Origin: Halieaceae bacterium
GTDB taxonomy: Bacteria > Pseudomonadota > Gammaproteobacteria > Pseudomonadales > Halieaceae
DNA length: 64,000 nt
Direction of reading: 5' to 3'
NCBI GenBank assembly: GCA_902518075.1
Contig: CABYEX010000003.1
Span: 1-64,000, forward strand
Both the position numbers and the translations under genes were made by a program. Under the pieces are notes generated by a model. That model was not told where the DNA came from. It did no database searches and worked only from the letters and a program-made list of their open reading frames with translations. Below, in pieces: positions 33,378 through 41,713 of this stretch. Position 1 is the stretch's first letter; each line of letters opens with the position of its first letter.

Positions 33378-34538
33378 TCACGGCTCGTTTAACTCCCCAT
33401 GCTCGCAACTGAATCGCTCATAAGGTATGGCACTCTTCACCTGCACTGCGGGAATAATTTCAGGCGCGTCAAATGATCGGCCAGGACAGAAATTGCACGC
33501 CGGCAGAAATGGGATATCCCGAGTGTATTTTTTTAAATCGCTTTGCGTGTTAAACACAGACACCGAGTTGGCGTCGTTGCGAGGCACCGCACCTAAAGAG
33601 TCAGCGTTTGCTGCAAATGGGCACCGGTAAAACCTGTCCTCTACCAAAGTAAAAAGATTTTTCCCGCAGCAGTTGGAGAATAGCTCAGTGAGTTCGGCAT
33701 CGCTCCTATTGAATTTCTCTATTCGCCCACTGTCCGTCCAATGCTCAGGTGGATGGACTCTATGAGAGATCTCATTAGCCTCCAGAAAAGCTGTTGTTTC
33801 AGACGTGTTTTTCCCGATTTCCCCATAATCTGTTACCGAAAAGTGTATTTTTTCACCTTGTAGAAGAGTCACGTGTTCTTTTTTCAGAGGCACCATACCG
33901 TTGGTATAAATCACTATCGAATTTATATTCTCTATCGTATTCAATTCGGAAATAATTTTATAAATATCTTTATTTACAAATGGCTCCCCTCCGATCACAC
34001 GGACCTCGTTTATCATATTGCAGCGTTGAGCAAGCGCTTTAATCCCGTTGATAGCGGAATCAGCATCAATATTTTTCGGAGATTCGAAAAATTGCATGAG
34101 ATTCGCACAATCTCTGCACTTCAAAGTGCATTTCTCAGTGATAACGAGGTCGACGCTGCGGATAAAAAGAGCGTCATTATCTAAGTATGATTCTTGACAG
34201 GACTTTACAGTCTTTAGAGAGTAGGCAAGGAAACTATCACTTTCCTCAGTACTGTTCACGAGCGGCAAATCAAAATCAATAAAATGTGACAAAGGCTTCC
34301 AATTCGAAATGCCACATTTGTCCAGTAGAGGTACCACGTCCATGATATCCACTACGGAAACTATAACTTCTGTGGTTTTATCATCAATAGAGCGAAGAAA
34401 GGCCGGCCCATATACCGTTACTTCACGATAGCAGTCACCGTGCTTCTTGATATCCGTATCCACAAAAGCAACTACGTCATCAAATTGATCCGCGGCCCAC
34501 TTGCCCGAAATTCCGAATCCGTAAATAACCTTTTTCAT
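33378..34538 (-). CDS. Radical SAM protein with N-terminal Rossmann-like domain
   Basis: A 386-residue protein from ATG 34538 (TTG 34547 is the longer option). Residues about 1-90 form a nucleotide-binding-like fold (KKVIYGFGISGKWAADQF; VVAFVDTDIKKHG; TEVIVSVVDIMDVVPLL). The radical SAM motif is Cys137, Cys141, Cys144 (EKCTLKCRDCANL) with VIGGEPFVNKDI. The C-terminal NCCGKNLFTLVEDRFYRCPF and FLPACNFCPGR suggest an auxiliary cluster. It starts 10 nt after the upstream glycosyltransferase gene and is convergent with the B12 radical SAM genes. Substrate unknown. Confidence 0.82.
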   Translation of the reverse strand: MKKVIYGFGISGKWAADQFDDVVAFVDTDIKKHGDCYREVTVYGPAFLRSIDDKTTEVIVSVVDIMDVVPLLDKCGISNWKPLSHFIDFDLPLVNSTEESDSFLAYSLKTVKSCQESYLDNDALFIRSVDLVITEKCTLKCRDCANLMQFFESPKNIDADSAINGIKALAQRCNMINEVRVIGGEPFVNKDIYKIISELNTIENINSIVIYTNGMVPLKKEHVTLLQGEKIHFSVTDYGEIGKNTSETTAFLEANEISHRVHPPEHWTDSGRIEKFNRSDAELTELFSNCCGKNLFTLVEDRFYRCPFAANADSLGAVPRNDANSVSVFNTQSDLKKYTRDIPFLPACNFCPGRSFDAPEIIPAVQVKSAIPYERFSCEHGELNEP

Positions 34539-34548
34539 TGCCTGCAAT

Positions 34549-35622
34549 CTAATGCGCTTCCAACCATAGTGAGGTTTCCTTGCGCTCCTCTAGAAACTTA
34601 ACGAATAAGACGTAGATACATAGTGCCAGTGCTGCTTTATGTTTTATCAAAAAGCAACTGACCGGCCGTCCACCGGCCTCTCTATGATTGTAACAAGCGA
34701 ATGCGCGTTGAGTGTATCCACTTCGGAGCCTGCGCTTCGTGAATCGAAGAAAAACAAAAAATGAAGAAATGCTGTTCACCATTCTTCCTGCACGAATTAG
34801 CGAGATAGAAAAATATGCCGAATATAAACCAGCGTAGTTTATTGTTAGGTCAGGCATGCTTGAGTTTGTAAACGCCCGCATAGATCGTAAAGCCCACATA
34901 AATGAAAAAAGACCAGACAGTCCTTTCTTGGGGCGAAAGCTCGCGGTGGTTGACCTTCTCAAAGGTCGTGTGTGGGCATACAAGCAACTATGTACAAATC
35001 GACAACTCCGCTGTGCTTTTAAAAATCTAAAATTAAAATCGACGTCCTCAAAAGTCTCCATACGGTTATTAAACCAAATGTCATTTTCTTTGATTACCGA
35101 CACTTTGAAGAATCGAGACCATGCTGTTGTAAACACGGGGACTCTATTGGGTCTTTGCGCGTATGCACTTATTATTTCTCGAAGGTTTGACGATTCGATT
35201 TTATTCTCTGCAATCACGTAGTCTTGATATTCGGACAACCGTGAATACTTATCTAATGTTTCGACACTCTCAAAGATATAGAGGTCTTCCCCAGTGGTCA
35301 GAGTTTCCGTTATGTGGGTCGGAAGAAAATGGTCATCTGCATCTAAAAAAGTTAAGTAGTCGTAACTTTCTGTAGCCACCCAAGATAGAGCCGCATTTCT
35401 TGCTGCGGCAGGCCCTTGTCGCGTCTCATGGAAAATTATTTTCTTTACTGACGGATTGATATCGTCTCCCAGTAAGACAGTTCTAGTGTCGTCTGTCGAG
35501 CAGTCGTCCACAACAACTATGTCTAAACGGGTATCTAATAAAGACACCGACTTTATGGCGCGCGCTAGAGTCTTATCGGCGTTAAAACACGCAATCACCA
35601 CTGCGATTCGAGTGCCGTCCAT
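34549..35622 (-). CDS. GT2 family glycosyltransferase
   Basis: A 357-residue protein from ATG 35622 with the classic GT-A start (IAVVIACFNADKTLARAIKS; IVVVDDCSTDDTRTVLL) and a DxD-type metal motif (YLTFLDADDHFLPTHI). The C-terminal 100 residues contain aromatic and hydrophobic stretches with basic flanks, suggesting membrane association. It lies 198 nt downstream of flagellin 4 on the same strand and is followed by a radical SAM gene. Probable role is sugar addition to the flagellin glycan, inferred from position. Confidence 0.85.
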   Translation of the reverse strand: MDGTRIAVVIACFNADKTLARAIKSVSLLDTRLDIVVVDDCSTDDTRTVLLGDDINPSVKKIIFHETRQGPAAARNAALSWVATESYDYLTFLDADDHFLPTHITETLTTGEDLYIFESVETLDKYSRLSEYQDYVIAENKIESSNLREIISAYAQRPNRVPVFTTAWSRFFKVSVIKENDIWFNNRMETFEDVDFNFRFLKAQRSCRFVHSCLYAHTRPLRRSTTASFRPKKGLSGLFSFMWALRSMRAFTNSSMPDLTINYAGLYSAYFSISLIRAGRMVNSISSFFVFLRFTKRRLRSGYTQRAFACYNHREAGGRPVSCFLIKHKAALALCIYVLFVKFLEERKETSLWLEAH

Positions 35623-35820
35623 CAAAAATGAATATCCTTGGTCTCTCCTCGACCAACACTGTCGCACGGAGATACCAGGCCTGAAACCCTTCTTTGCGAA
35701 TACTCAGTTTCTGTGCGGGGCGCATTGAAATTCAAAGCATCTTTTTTATGGCACAAGGTTTACTCCAGTCTTTTCATAGTGAGGAGATTCCAGTATTCAC
35801 CGACTAAGCTGTTGAAGAAG

Positions 35821-36693
35821 CTATGACTGCAAAAGTTGTAGGACCGTGGAAGGGAGCTGATTCGCCTGCGCAAGCATAGCTGTGCCTGCCTGCTGAATTA
35901 TTTGCGTTCGAGCAAGCTCCGATGTCGATTCGGCGTAATCAGTATCCATTATCCGGCTCCGTGTTACCTCCGCATTAGTGACCACATTTGTCAAATTATC
36001 GATGGCATGAACGAGTCTATTTTGAATCGCTCCGAAACTAGCCCGTTGATTGGAAACAGCTGTCATCGCCAAATCGAGTTGACCAATCACAACGCTTGCA
36101 ACTTTCAGACCTGAACCTATTGAAACTGCTGATAGTGTCTTCGACGCCAACGCATTCATCTTGCCGCCCGTCGCGTCCGAGAAATTACCAAAAGCCACTG
36201 TAACTGTCTGAGCAGCATCCATACCGACCTGATACGCAACGGTCGATAGGCCACCAGCTGATGAAGCTCCAGCATTACCGCTCAGAATTGGTCTTCCATT
36301 CCACTCAGTGTTCTCAGAGATTCTGTCAATCTCATGCCTCAGAGCGACGAACTCTGAGTTCAAATATGAACGATCTGAAGCGTCTGTGGTTCCGCTCCCT
36401 GACTGAAGAGCCAATTCTCGCATTCTCTGCAGCATGGCAGTGATTTCATCAAGGGCTCCTTCGGCAGTCTGCACCATACTGACCGCGTCAAAAGCGTTTC
36501 TTATCGATTGATCCAGACCGCGAATCTGTGAGGTCATTCGTGTTGAAATAGCCAAGCCGGCAGCATTATCAGATGCGGAATTAATTTTTTTCCCCGTCGA
36601 TAGCTGCTCCATTGCTTTTCCCAGGGCCCGCTCATTTTTGGCTAGCGCCGCTTGTGCAATAGATGCGGCAATATTTGTATTCACAACGGCCAT
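35821..36693 (-). CDS. fliC: Flagellin 4 (divergent, sigma-54-type promoter)
   Basis: A 290-residue flagellin with the usual ends (VNTNIAASIAQAALAKNERA; STSELARTQIIQQAGTAMLA) but clearly different from flagellins 1-3 through its middle (GNAGASSAGGLSTVAYQVGM) and ending QLPSTVLQLLQS. Unlike the others it lacks a sigma-28 box and instead has a sigma-54-like site 92 nt upstream. In Vibrio the core flagellin FlaA is the sigma-54-dependent one while the others need sigma-28, so this gene may encode the first-made or essential subunit. It is followed by a glycosyltransferase and a radical SAM gene. Confidence 0.95.
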   Translation of the reverse strand: MAVVNTNIAASIAQAALAKNERALGKAMEQLSTGKKINSASDNAAGLAISTRMTSQIRGLDQSIRNAFDAVSMVQTAEGALDEITAMLQRMRELALQSGSGTTDASDRSYLNSEFVALRHEIDRISENTEWNGRPILSGNAGASSAGGLSTVAYQVGMDAAQTVTVAFGNFSDATGGKMNALASKTLSAVSIGSGLKVASVVIGQLDLAMTAVSNQRASFGAIQNRLVHAIDNLTNVVTNAEVTRSRIMDTDYAESTSELARTQIIQQAGTAMLAQANQLPSTVLQLLQS

Positions 36694-37073
36694 GGACCAT
36701 CTTCCTCTTAAGCGAAAATTAATTTGCTGTATCGTGAGCTATATTCCACAGAGCGCCAGATACGACCATCTATTGCGTATAGGAAGCACAAAATGTGCCA
36801 TTGTTAACGAAAATGAATGTGGACTGCAGGCGGGTTCGTAAAGGAATAAAAGAGCGTATTTTCAGTCAGTTACAATAATTTAGCTATTTTTTTTGTTTTT
36901 TTTAGAAGTTACGTTCATACCCGACAATGTTCAAAGATGTAGGCCGGTCAAACTTGCGGGTTTGCTTTGCCGTACCGGCATTAATTTGCCGTTTCTTAAC
37001 CATGGATGCCGCTAGATAGAAGTTCTGATCCTGAAGGCAGGTTCCAAACCTATAACTACAAAACTGAAACAGA
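36694..37073. other. 380-nt gap between legF and flagellin 4
   Basis: Contains the sigma-54-like site at 36785-36800, a T/A-rich stretch near 36884-36903, and a nested inverted repeat at 36943-36979 (outer arms GCCGGT/ACCGGC, inner CAAAC/GTTTG). The repeat could be an activator site for the sigma-54 promoter or a weak terminator for the legionaminic operon. No gene is seen. Confidence 0.4.
36785..36800 (-). promoter_or_regulatory. Sigma-54 (RpoN) promoter of flagellin 4
   Basis: On the minus strand TGGCAC-ATTTT-GTGCT, with the GG-N10-GC spacing preserved and one mismatch in each box region from TGGCAC-N5-TTGCA. It lies 92 nt upstream of the ATG. Confidence 0.65.
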
Positions 37074-37769
37074 TTAGTAACCGCAGTCTTGAAGATATTT
37101 GGTCGCGATCATAAGTTCGTCTTGGGTGTCGATATCGACTGACCTTTCCTCAGGCATGACGTAGCCGATAGCCCCTTGTGCAGCGAAAGAACCCTTGTCA
37201 CTTAACCATCCTACCCTCGCTACATACACCGCACCATTGAGCACATAAGCGGCCGGTAGGTCCTGTCGACGCAGAGATGCTTGAGCCGGGAGTGCGACAA
37301 GGCTGTCAAGCCGAGAATCAAAATTTAGTGAGTACATCAAAAATGGATGGTCATTAGCAACTTTTACTGAGACTGCTGCCGGGGCCGCAAGTTCCATCAA
37401 ACGTTCTAGGCACTTGTCAATATCTTCTGTTGTTCGAAGCGGGCACGTAGGTTGCAAGACCATTACTAGATCAAACTCTTCAACTCTGCCTAACACATCA
37501 AAAACGACATCAACTGTTTTTGCATCGTCAGTAGCCAGCTCCGGCGGTCGATCCAGGCAATCTTCACACCCTCGAGCTCGGGCAAGATCTTTTATACGAG
37601 GGTCGTCAGTAGATAAAACAAGTCTGTCAATATATTGGGAGAGATTCGCAGCTTCGATAGTCCACTGAATAAGAGGTTTTCCCGCTACGGGCACGATGTT
37701 TTTATCGGGAATTCCTTTTGAACCACCGCGGGCTGGAATCACTGCAAGAACGCTCTTCCCTTCGATCAA
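37074..37769 (-). CDS. legF: CMP-legionaminic acid synthetase (acylneuraminate cytidylyltransferase)
   Basis: A 231-residue cytidylyltransferase with LAVIPARGGSKGIPDKNI, the CTP-binding loop of the NeuA/LegF family, followed by LVMVLQPTCPLRTTEDID and VDIDTQDELMIA. It activates the nonulosonic acid as CMP-sugar for Maf-type transferases. No ATG is available; TTG 37769 is used, preceded by CAGGG at normal spacing. It is the last gene of the leg operon, 33 nt after ptmE. Confidence 0.9.
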   Translation of the reverse strand: MIEGKSVLAVIPARGGSKGIPDKNIVPVAGKPLIQWTIEAANLSQYIDRLVLSTDDPRIKDLARARGCEDCLDRPPELATDDAKTVDVVFDVLGRVEEFDLVMVLQPTCPLRTTEDIDKCLERLMELAAPAAVSVKVANDHPFLMYSLNFDSRLDSLVALPAQASLRRQDLPAAYVLNGAVYVARVGWLSDKGSFAAQGAIGYVMPEERSVDIDTQDELMIATKYLQDCGY

Positions 37770-37802
37770 AATTTGCGCCCTGCTCTCTCAGCTTGCGATG
37801 AT

Positions 37803-38864
37803 TCAAGCAATGGCGGTCTTTAAAGTCGCGGATCGCGCAGTATGAAGATCGTCGGGCCGCCCGACATCAAGCCACGGCTCATACATAGGGTACGCGACTA
37901 CCCGCTCTCCGGCGTTAGCTAGTCGCTCAAAGACAGTTGGCATATCGCAGTACTCGCCCTCATTTAGCCTGTCCAATACTGATGGCGCAAGCGCATAAAC
38001 ACCTGCGTTTACATGGCTTCGCATTACGGGTTTTTCTGAAAAGCCCGTAATGTCCAAGCCTTCCATTTCCACCACTCCGAACGGATTCGTCCATTCATGG
38101 AGCTTCACCGCCATAGCTGCCTTTGCATCGTGTAGTCGCAAAAAGTTCAGCACCTCCATGTAATCGATATCTGTTAGCACATCACCATTTGATACCACGA
38201 AACTTGTCTTAGGAACTGACCTCATCAGACTCAACGCGCCAGCGGTTCCCAGTGGGGTATCCTCTTCAATGTATTCTATGTTGACGCCGAATTTCCGGCC
38301 GTCCCCAAAAAAATCGCTGATTTTCTGCCCCTGATAATTTATACAAAGTATAAAATTACGGAAGCCTTGGCCTCTTGCTCTCTCTAGAATGTGCTGCAAC
38401 ATCGGCTTTCCCGCTACTTCGAGCATTGGCTTGGGACAGGAGTCAGTGAATGGACGTAGCCGCTTTCCTAATCCACCTACCATCAATACCATCACGTGCT
38501 CGTGATCTTCGCTCGGCCCCAGTTCATCCCATAAATAGAGTCCTACCACACGACCTTCAGTATCGACGCTGGGAACCTGAGCAACTTTGTTTGCTCGCAT
38601 CAACGCACGTACGGTGATCCACTCGGTTCCCTCAGGAACCACAAGGGGATTACGATTTATGACCTCCGTTATGGAATCTTCCATTGATAAGCCTTTCAAG
38701 AGACCGCGCCGTAAATCACCATCGGTTATCAAACCTGCCAAACCCCCATCATCGGAAGCACAGATACACAATCTTATTGCAACATCGTTAAGATTCTGGA
38801 AGGCCTCTTTAAAAGAGGCATGTTCCGAAATCACCGCCCTCTGCCAATTAACGGCTTCAATCAT
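37803..38864 (-). CDS. ptmE: CBS-domain nucleotidyltransferase (glucosamine-1-phosphate guanylyltransferase)
   Basis: A 353-residue fusion: two CBS motifs (about residues 1-115, LAGLITDGDLRRGLLKG; VAQVPSVDTEGRVVGLYL) followed by a nucleotidyltransferase (VMVLMVGGLGKRLRPFTDSC; PKPMLEVAGKPMLQHILERA). This is the layout of PtmE, which makes GDP-glucosamine for the Campylobacter GDP route to legionaminic acid. ATG 38864 overlaps the legG stop as ATGA and has GGAGG at eight bases, which decides against the ATG at 38870. The CBS pair may sense nucleotide levels. Confidence 0.88.
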   Translation of the reverse strand: MIEAVNWQRAVISEHASFKEAFQNLNDVAIRLCICASDDGGLAGLITDGDLRRGLLKGLSMEDSITEVINRNPLVVPEGTEWITVRALMRANKVAQVPSVDTEGRVVGLYLWDELGPSEDHEHVMVLMVGGLGKRLRPFTDSCPKPMLEVAGKPMLQHILERARGQGFRNFILCINYQGQKISDFFGDGRKFGVNIEYIEEDTPLGTAGALSLMRSVPKTSFVVSNGDVLTDIDYMEVLNFLRLHDAKAAMAVKLHEWTNPFGVVEMEGLDITGFSEKPVMRSHVNAGVYALAPSVLDRLNEGEYCDMPTVFERLANAGERVVAYPMYEPWLDVGRPDDLHTARSATLKTAIA

Positions 38865-40051
38865 CCACATACCCTCCGAGCCTCAGGTGCACTTTTTCCG
38901 AGGTCATGAAAAATTTTGTTTTTTTCATCAGCGTGCCATCGCTCAATCACTGAGACAACTGCGGCTGAGGCGCCGCCTTCACCATAGGGATTTTTCACTC
39001 CCGCCCGATTTCTAGCCTTAGTCTCGGGAAGCAAAAGTAAATCGAGCGCCTCTGAAATCGCCCCTCGCTCAGCAACACAGTCAATTACACTCTCGGCCTT
39101 CAATCGGCCGTCTTGTCGGGCACCTATGTTTACCGTACCGACACCAAACGCGGGTGCCTCGATTATGCCTGAGGACGAGTTTCCGACTACGCCAGAACAC
39201 AACGCCATAGTCGACAAATATGCAACTTGACCAAGCGAAGTGTGCACGCAAGATCTAGCAGGGTTAGCTGCCACGAAAGAACGGACCATCTCGAACAACA
39301 CTCGACCGCCAACATCAGCATTTGGCATGGTGAATATTAGTTGTGCATCAACTACTTTTAAGGCGGACAGCAATTCAGACATTTGTTTCTCAACACTACT
39401 CACCAATTTACCTGTCTCGGGATGAAAGGTTATTAACAAAACGTTACCTTCCAGGCTCATGCCCAACTGCGTCTGCAGCTCTTCCGGCTCTAACAACTCC
39501 ACGCCCAGCGCTGCATCCACTCCAAAGCCCCCCACACACCAAACTTTATCGGGGTTCTCACCCATCTGAATAACGCGCTGACGATAAATTTCGGCGGCCG
39601 TAAAATGCAGGTCAGCCATTTTTGTTATGCAATGACGCAATGTGTCGTCTAGTGACCCCGAAGTAATCTCGCCACCATGCAAGTGTGCGATTGGAACACC
39701 AGCGATTATCGCGCTCGAGGCCGCCGCAAAAATTTCAAATCTATCGCCCAACAGCAAAACCAGATCTGGTCTTAAATGCTCGTAGGCATCCGAGAATCCA
39801 AGCATCGCCAAGCCGACGGACTTCGAAACCCCAACCTCGGTATCCGAACCCAGGAGCATTTCGACCTTCCAGTCGATTGAGAACCCATCGGACTCTATAG
39901 TCGACCAGGTTTGTCCGAACTCATTCGCAAGATGCATACCCGTCACAATCACTTGTAACTTGCAAATGGGGGACACTTGTAGCCGCGCCATAACACCACG
40001 CAGCAAACCGTAATCGGCGCGGGAGCCAGTAACTACGCAAACCTTTTTCAT
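38861..40051 (-). CDS. legG: Hydrolysing NDP-sugar 2-epimerase of legionaminic acid synthesis
   Basis: A 396-residue NeuC/LegG-type enzyme (CVVTGSRADYGLLRGVMARL; PDLVLLLGDRFEIFAAASSA; IAHLHGGEITSGSLDDTLRH; GNSSSGIIEAPAFGVGTVNI). It releases the nucleotide and inverts C2 to give 2,4-diacetamido-2,4,6-trideoxymannose, the precursor for LegI. ATGA overlaps tie it to legI upstream and ptmE downstream. A UDP-GlcNAc epimerase is the alternative, but the neighbours favour LegG. Confidence 0.9.
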   Translation of the reverse strand: MKKVCVVTGSRADYGLLRGVMARLQVSPICKLQVIVTGMHLANEFGQTWSTIESDGFSIDWKVEMLLGSDTEVGVSKSVGLAMLGFSDAYEHLRPDLVLLLGDRFEIFAAASSAIIAGVPIAHLHGGEITSGSLDDTLRHCITKMADLHFTAAEIYRQRVIQMGENPDKVWCVGGFGVDAALGVELLEPEELQTQLGMSLEGNVLLITFHPETGKLVSSVEKQMSELLSALKVVDAQLIFTMPNADVGGRVLFEMVRSFVAANPARSCVHTSLGQVAYLSTMALCSGVVGNSSSGIIEAPAFGVGTVNIGARQDGRLKAESVIDCVAERGAISEALDLLLLPETKARNRAGVKNPYGEGGASAAVVSVIERWHADEKNKIFHDLGKSAPEARRVCG

Positions 40052-41085
40052 ATCTGAATTTGCTCGTCGGGGGCAAACGATCGAGACGCCTGTTTACCGA
40101 TCACTGCGTCCCACAGCATGGGCGAGATCCCACTAGCAGGCCGCTTTACGGTTAGATTTTCCTCGGAAAATAGCTCTCCTTTTCTTATTGCTTTAGCCGC
40201 AACAATCGACTTTCTCACTAGAGGGAGATTCCGCCGCTCGCTTGATGTACATTTTTTCTGTTCGCTACCTAGAGCAAGTTCAATGCGGCGAATCCCCTCA
40301 ACCATTCTTGTGAGTTCAGGTGGCTCAATGCTGGCAGCATGGTCTGGTCCGGATGCCTTTTGGTCCAGGGTAAAGTGTTTTTCAATAACAGCAGCGCCTA
40401 GAGCAGACGCCGCTATCGGAACATCAATACCCTCAGTATGATCTGAATAACCCACTCGCAAGCCAAAAGTATCTCGCATAGTGACCATTGCCCGCAGGTT
40501 CACGTCCTCGATCGGCGCGGGATATTCTGTTGTGCAGTGCAACAGTGTTATTTTATTTTTTGGCAAACCTGCGGCTTCGAGGCAATTAATAGCGTCCGCA
40601 ACCTCTGACAAGTCAGCCATACCCGTTGACATAATCACGTCGCAGTTAAAGGTGGCGACTTTTCGTAAGTAAGGAAGGTTAGTAATTTCTCCCGAGGGAA
40701 TCTTGACTCTCCGCGCACCCATCTCCATCAAAAGATCCAAACTGCCCAAATCAAAAGCTGTTGAAAAAAATTCAACGCCTCGACGGCCGCAGTGTTCTTT
40801 GAGTTTCGTATGATCTTCTCGGGTAAGTTGAAGCTTCTCTAATAGCCTGAGTTGGCTATTGCCGTCTGGCTCGCAAATGTGACGAGCGCTGACCCTTCTC
40901 TGATACTGGGCTAGTTCAGCGTCAGTCGTAACTAGGTGCTGTGCTTTAAAGGTTTGAAACTTAACGACATCAGCGCCAGAATCCGCCGCTGCATCGATAA
41001 GTTGCATAGCCTTTTTCAGATCACCATCGTGATTAACACCCGCCTCAGCAATCACTAGGACTTTATGCGAGATGGGCTTAATCAC
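40048..41085 (-). CDS. legI: Legionaminic acid synthase
   Basis: A 345-residue NeuB-family enzyme (VIAEAGVNHDGDLKKAMQLI; FFSTAFDLGSLDLLMEMGA; RVGYSDHTEGIDVPIAASAL; VIEKHFTLD) with a C-terminal SAF domain (RKSIVAAKAIRKGELFSEEN). It condenses PEP with the trideoxymannose sugar. GTG 41085 overlaps the legH stop by 8 nt. It is distinct from the NeuB-cupin fusion at 23161-24669, so the locus has two NeuB-type genes. Confidence 0.93.
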   Translation of the reverse strand: MIKPISHKVLVIAEAGVNHDGDLKKAMQLIDAAADSGADVVKFQTFKAQHLVTTDAELAQYQRRVSARHICEPDGNSQLRLLEKLQLTREDHTKLKEHCGRRGVEFFSTAFDLGSLDLLMEMGARRVKIPSGEITNLPYLRKVATFNCDVIMSTGMADLSEVADAINCLEAAGLPKNKITLLHCTTEYPAPIEDVNLRAMVTMRDTFGLRVGYSDHTEGIDVPIAASALGAAVIEKHFTLDQKASGPDHAASIEPPELTRMVEGIRRIELALGSEQKKCTSSERRNLPLVRKSIVAAKAIRKGELFSEENLTVKRPASGISPMLWDAVIGKQASRSFAPDEQIQI

Positions 41086-41713
41086 GCCTACTACTCTGCT
41101 GCGGAGTTTTCTTTATCGAACCCGGCGCCAAGTTTTCACGAACCACTTCTCCTGCGCCAACGATGCAGCCCTCAGCTATCTCAATGTTATTGTGAATAAT
41201 GGCGCCGGACCCAATAAAGGTCCGCGGCCCTATCTTGACTCCACCATTAACTCTTGCTCCCGTGGCGATATGAGTGTGAGCCCCCACCGATACATCATGC
41301 TCTAAAAGAGCCAAAGAATTAACGATGCAGTTTTCTCCAATCTGAGCTCCTGCGTTTATCACTGCACCATGCATAACCATAGTGCCAACTCCAACATCTG
41401 TATGACGAGAGCAATAAGCCTGCGGAGAGATTATCACCGGGAATTTAGCACCAACGCGCTTTGCACGAAGGAATACTCGCTCTCGTAATTCTGCTGTTTT
41501 AATTTGACCAATGGTTATCATTACTCTGATTCCGTCTTCTATCAGAGAGCCCAGACCATCATCAGTGCCCAATATCGAGTAGCCCATCAACTCAGTGCTT
41601 CTGCATGACTGCTTGTCCAATATTCCAATAATGTTGTACGCGCCATCCTGCTCGATCACATCGATCGCAGATTTGCAGTGCCCACCACCACCGATGAGAA
41701 CTAAACCGTTCAT
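41078..41713 (-). CDS. legH: Sugar N-acetyltransferase (hexapeptide-repeat)
   Basis: A 211-residue PglD-like protein: an N-terminal nucleotide-sugar-binding fold (LVLIGGGGHCKSAIDVIE) and a left-handed beta-helix (VMHGAVINAGAQIGENCIVN; SVGAHTHIATGARVNGGVKI; FIGSGAIIHNNIEIAEGCIV). It acetylates the 4-amino group made by LegC. ATGA overlap with legC shows coupling. Confidence 0.88.
   Translation of the reverse strand: MNGLVLIGGGGHCKSAIDVIEQDGAYNIIGILDKQSCRSTELMGYSILGTDDGLGSLIEDGIRVMITIGQIKTAELRERVFLRAKRVGAKFPVIISPQAYCSRHTDVGVGTMVMHGAVINAGAQIGENCIVNSLALLEHDVSVGAHTHIATGARVNGGVKIGPRTFIGSGAIIHNNIEIAEGCIVGAGEVVRENLAPGSIKKTPQQSSRRD

Noticed and set aside
35752..35770. A second TGGCAC near the end of flagellin 4
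   Set aside because: No GC at the -12 position in either direction.
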